From positions 1 through 36,123 of the forward strand of contig JAOQAI010000019.1 in NCBI GenBank assembly GCA_025963645.1: 36,123 bases of DNA, read 5' to 3'. Positions 34,317-36,123 of the stretch are shown one piece after another. Below the pieces are notes generated by a model. It was not told the origin of the DNA, did not search any database, and saw only the letters and a list, made by a program, of their open reading frames with translations. How positions within the stretch are numbered: the first letter of the stretch is position 1; every line of letters begins with the position of its first letter. The translations under genes were made by a program, and so were the position numbers. The stretch comes from Flaviaestuariibacter sp. GTDB taxonomy: Bacteria > Bacteroidota > Bacteroidia > Chitinophagales > Chitinophagaceae.

Positions 34317-34709
34317 CTATTCCATTGGCGAGCAAACTTCTACCAGGAATCCATCGAGGTCCCTAATGTAGGCCACCTTTTGTCCCCACGGCTTTGTTTG
34401 GAGTTCTGCAACCAATACCCCGCCAGCAGCAATCGCCTTTTGCAGGGTAGCTTCTGCTTCGTCGCTCACAAACCCGATCTCCATCCCGAAAGGTTTTGCA
34501 TCCCGTCGGCTTTCGGTAAATCCATCGTTAAAGTGGCTGTTAGCGAATGCTACCGATGCAAAGGAAAGCGTGGTTTCGCCGGTAAGGAGTTCGCCGTAAG
34601 TGTTATCCGGAGTGATGAATTTGCGGGTGCAGCCAAAGGCTGTTTCGTAGAAGGTCAAAGACTTTTCTACGTCCTGCACATAAAGTATCGTGTAGCCAAA
34701 TCGTACCAT
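34317..34709 (-). CDS. VOC family (glyoxalase/bleomycin-resistance fold) protein
   Basis: 130 residues from MVRFGYTILYVQDVEKSLTFYETAFG. Both beta-alpha-beta-beta-beta modules of the vicinal-oxygen-chelate fold are visible; the second ends GQKVAYIRDLDGFLVEVCSPME. A candidate metal-site Glu is at the end of module two (LVEVCSP). The substrate is unknown; many relatives are dioxygenases or lyases, or of unassigned function. An upstream in-frame ATG at 34814 would add 35 residues, but these come from the palindromic repeat and do not fit the fold, so 34709 is chosen. TATCTTTC, one base from the -7 consensus, lies just upstream. It heads the minus-strand group. Confidence 0.88.
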   Translation of the reverse strand: MVRFGYTILYVQDVEKSLTFYETAFGCTRKFITPDNTYGELLTGETTLSFASVAFANSHFNDGFTESRRDAKPFGMEIGFVSDEAEATLQKAIAAGGVLVAELQTKPWGQKVAYIRDLDGFLVEVCSPME

Positions 34710-34763
34710 AAGGTTGTTTAATGGCGAAAGATAATACATCTGTTGCGGGAGAGCCGTCGGGGG

Positions 34764-34865
34764 AAGAAAACTTCTTCTGTATAGGGTTACATGATACCAT
34801 CCGATGAGTCCCACGCTGGAGGGCTCAGGTTAAACTGGCGTGCTGTGGAGACTCATCGGGGAAGG
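34764..34865 (+). repeat. Palindromic ~100-bp repeat, copy A
   Basis: The unit runs from agaaaacttcttctgtat, through gggttacatgatacc and the palindrome CCGATGAGTC (34801-34810) ... GACTCATCGG (34850-34859), to gaagg. The outer stem is a perfect 10 bp; an inner GAGtCCC/GGGCTC hairpin and a CACGC/GCGTG pairing are alternatives. It is identical over this whole length to copy C at 35793-35894. Confidence 0.92.
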
Positions 34866-34866
34866 T

Positions 34867-34948
34867 GGGTTACACGATACCATCCGATGAGTCCCACGCT
34901 GGAGGGCTCACGTTAAACTGGCGTGCTGTGGAGACTCATCGGGGAAGG
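34867..34948 (+). repeat. Palindromic repeat, copy B
   Basis: Starts 1 bp after copy A, in direct orientation. It has the same core from gggttacacgatacc to ggggaagg, with substitutions relative to copy A (acatg to acacg, caggtt to cacgtt), but lacks the upstream cttcttctgtata part. The stem is CCGATGAGTC (34884-34893) with GACTCATCGG (34933-34942). It ends 7 bp before the stop codon of the next minus-strand gene. Confidence 0.92.
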
Positions 34949-34955
34949 AAGGAAG

Positions 34956-35597
34956 TTATTCATTGTGTCGCCACAAACTAAGGCCAATTCTTGCGCCGAT
35001 AAGCCATTTTGGTTCAATGGTGGTCATCTTGTAATTGCTGATGCCACCGATGCCGAGATATAAGTCGCACAAGAAGTTGCCTTTCTTCGTCAATTCTATT
35101 TGTCTGCCAAATAAACCCATAAACTGATAGGTTTCTCTAAAGGCAGCCGTAGGCTCATTTTTCATCCATTCTTTTAATTCGGGTGCATTATATTTTAATT
35201 GAAATCCATAATAAGCAAACGTGTTAGCGTAAGGCATGGATTCATATTTTATCTTGCTCCGGCTATCAATAATCCGTCTTATTTGAACCGAGGTATAAGG
35301 GCACCACCATTCGCGTCCAAAATTCAGGAAATTGTCATAATACTCGTTGTATTCGTTATAATTTTCGTTGAATCTGTTGTAGTAGTTGGATCGAAAATGA
35401 ACCCTTCCTAAGCCGAAATCAACCGAAGCCATGGTTTTTGAACTTAACCGGTAGTCAAGATTCAAACTACTATTGACCAAACCGACTCTAAGGCTGGCCT
35501 GGAATAATCGTGGTTGGTATGTTGAACGTTCTTTTTGGGCAAAAGAAGCATAAGAAATAAAGAAGCACAGTAGTGTAAGGGACGTAGCGTGTTTCAT
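34956..35597 (-). CDS. Hypothetical secreted or outer-membrane protein
   Basis: A 213-residue protein with a Sec signal peptide (MKHATSLTLLCFFISYASFAQ, cleavage likely after SFA; residues 1-20 and Q21). The mature part alternates hydrophobic and polar residues and is rich in Tyr, Asn and Gly, as in small outer-membrane beta-barrels, and ends ARIGLSLWRHNE, close to a barrel-closing strand. A Tyr/Asn-rich stretch (NYYNRFNENYNEYNEYY, about 72-88) is notable. Similar Bacteroidota proteins are annotated only as hypothetical. The gene is bracketed by direct copies of the palindromic repeat (A and B on one side, C and D on the other). No promoter matching the consensus was found. Confidence 0.7.
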   Translation of the reverse strand: MKHATSLTLLCFFISYASFAQKERSTYQPRLFQASLRVGLVNSSLNLDYRLSSKTMASVDFGLGRVHFRSNYYNRFNENYNEYNEYYDNFLNFGREWWCPYTSVQIRRIIDSRSKIKYESMPYANTFAYYGFQLKYNAPELKEWMKNEPTAAFRETYQFMGLFGRQIELTKKGNFLCDLYLGIGGISNYKMTTIEPKWLIGARIGLSLWRHNE

Positions 35598-35792
35598 ATT
35601 TCCTTTTTAGCGGTAAGGCGGTTATAACTTGCTGTTGGGTTGTCACTTACAATAAAAATACGAACCCAATCATTCTTTTTCACCGTTGCTTTCTATGACT
35701 AAGCTAAGCATTTCAGCCAACGTGAAATGTTATGAAGTTGTGGCAATTGAAAAGCTTGGGGTGGGAGAGCCGTGGTGGAAGAAAGGGAAGGT
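35598..35792. other. Non-coding stretch upstream of the secreted-protein gene
   Basis: The 195 bp between the start codon of the secreted-protein gene and repeat copy C contain no ORF or recognised RNA. Together with copies C and D and the IS end, the whole stretch from 35598 to 36068 is non-coding. I see only AT-rich leader sequence and a degenerate precursor-like segment (gagagccgtggtggaagaaa) similar to what precedes copy A. Confidence 0.6.
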
Positions 35793-35894
35793 AAGAAAAC
35801 TTCTTCTGTATAGGGTTACATGATACCATCCGATGAGTCCCACGCTGGAGGGCTCAGGTTAAACTGGCGTGCTGTGGAGACTCATCGGGGAAGG
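35793..35894 (+). repeat. Palindromic ~100-bp repeat, copy C
   Basis: Identical to copy A across the full unit (agaaaacttcttc to ggggaagg), stem CCGATGAGTC (35830-35839) with GACTCATCGG (35879-35888). It is in the same orientation as copies A and B, so the intervening gene sits between direct repeats. Confidence 0.92.
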
Positions 35895-35929
35895 AGGTTG
35901 TAAGATGCGGTGGCGGGAGACTCGGCGGG

Positions 35930-35998
35930 GAAGAAGAACTTCTTCTGTATAGGGTTACACGATACCATCCGATGAGTCCCACGCTGAAGGCTCACGTT
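35930..35998 (+). repeat. Palindromic repeat, copy D (truncated)
   Basis: Starts gaagaagaacttcttctgta and continues gggttacacgatacc (35952-35966) and CCGATGAGTC (35969-35978). It follows copy B (acacg, cacgtt) apart from one substitution and a 1-base deletion (ctgaaggctc), then stops at cacgtt. The right half, including GACTCATCGG, is missing, replaced by the end of an insertion sequence at 35998. Confidence 0.85.
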
Positions 35999-36123
35999 GT
36001 CTCGTCCTGAAATAAGTTTACATGTTTTATGCTAATCCTGATTAGGGTTTACATGTTAGGGTAGGTTGCTAAAAGTTGAAGGTAGTAGCTTTTTTGACTA
36101 ATTTTTGTCGCCCTTTAATAGGG
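35998..36123 (-). mobile_element. End of a second insertion sequence (partial)
   Basis: At the point where repeat copy D breaks off, the sequence begins TGTCTCGTCCTGAAATAAGT, with TG at the terminus as in IS3 and IS481 elements. Two direct copies of GTTTACATGTT (36016-36026 and 36047-36057), 31 bp apart, look like transposase-binding sites. The C-terminal codons of an ORF pointing out of the element follow on the minus strand. The family cannot be fixed from 126 bp, and its end is not similar to the left-hand element's end. Confidence 0.6.
36069..36123 (-). CDS. Probable transposase, C-terminal fragment
   Basis: Seventeen codons ending in TAG (36071-36069) on the minus strand: PIKGRQKLVKKATTFNF. 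The basic C-terminus and its position about 70 bp inside a TG-type element end suit a transposase of the IS3/IS481 type, with the ORF reading toward this end. The fragment is too short for a sequence-based family call, and it enters from beyond the right edge of the window. Confidence 0.45.
   Translation of the reverse strand, partial: PIKGRQKLVKKATTFNF

Noticed and set aside
34710..34814. N-terminal extension of the VOC protein to 34814
   Set aside because: The extra 35 residues are translated repeat copy A plus linker; the VOC fold starts at MVRFGYTILYV.
34801..34860. CCGATGAGTCCC in the palindromic repeats resembles the core of a hammerhead ribozyme
   Set aside because: The first core box needs CUGANGA but has C at the second position, and no GAAA follows the inner stem in any copy, so a working hammerhead is not supported.
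34764..35998. Repeat-gene-repeat layout as an integron cassette array (attC sites)
   Set aside because: The ends lack the paired RYYYAAC and GTTRRRY core sites, and no integrase gene is present.

Overview
The window comes from a Bacteroidota chromosome, most likely Chitinophagaceae or a close relative. The evidence is the gene content and order (queA divergent from mraZ-rsmH-ftsL-ftsI-murE-mraY-murD-ftsW-murG-murC-ftsQ-ftsA-ftsZ, and atpD-atpC standing apart from the other ATP synthase genes), an FtsL of the Bacteroidota type, a four-helix-bundle gene in the cluster, TAnnTTTG promoter elements and the near absence of Shine-Dalgarno sequences. The family-level placement is inference, because no rRNA gene is present.

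Layout. Positions 1-124 are the end of an IS3-like insertion sequence, which stops 3 bp before a lipoprotein-like ORF. Positions 984-6425 hold four minus-strand genes: dnaX, a Uma2-type nuclease, a GNAT-like protein and an L,D-transpeptidase. Positions 6670-10310 hold uvsE, two small lipoprotein-like genes and a TPR membrane protein. Positions 10510-12344 are atpD-atpC, closed by a bidirectional terminator shared with a convergent YqgE/AlgH gene. An orphan sensor kinase follows and overlaps the 3' end of queA. The 225-bp queA-mraZ gap carries a DnaA-box cluster next to an AT-rich tract, and then a triple MraZ operator.

From 15804 to 32953 all genes lie on the plus strand. They form a complete division and cell-wall (dcw) cluster: regulator and 16S methyltransferase (mraZ, rsmH), divisome membrane proteins (ftsL, ftsI, ftsW, ftsQ), the cytoplasmic Mur ligases and lipid steps (murE, mraY, murD, murG, murC) and the cytoskeleton (ftsA, ftsZ). 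A strong terminator follows at 32997-33027. Many junctions are translationally coupled (TAATG, ATGA or TGATG overlaps). Other junctions contain hairpin-forming spacers built from degenerate words of 7 or 8 nt. One of these, between murD and ftsW, holds a four-helix-bundle (23S-IVS type) gene exactly in its loop. An empty version of the same hairpin lies between ftsA and ftsZ.

Past the terminator are a dispersed 41-bp repeat and a minus-strand group (VOC protein, PepSY-like membrane protein, small membrane protein). Then comes a secreted or outer-membrane protein gene bracketed by copies of a roughly 100-bp palindromic repeat. The last repeat copy is cut off by the end of a second insertion sequence, which runs out of the window.
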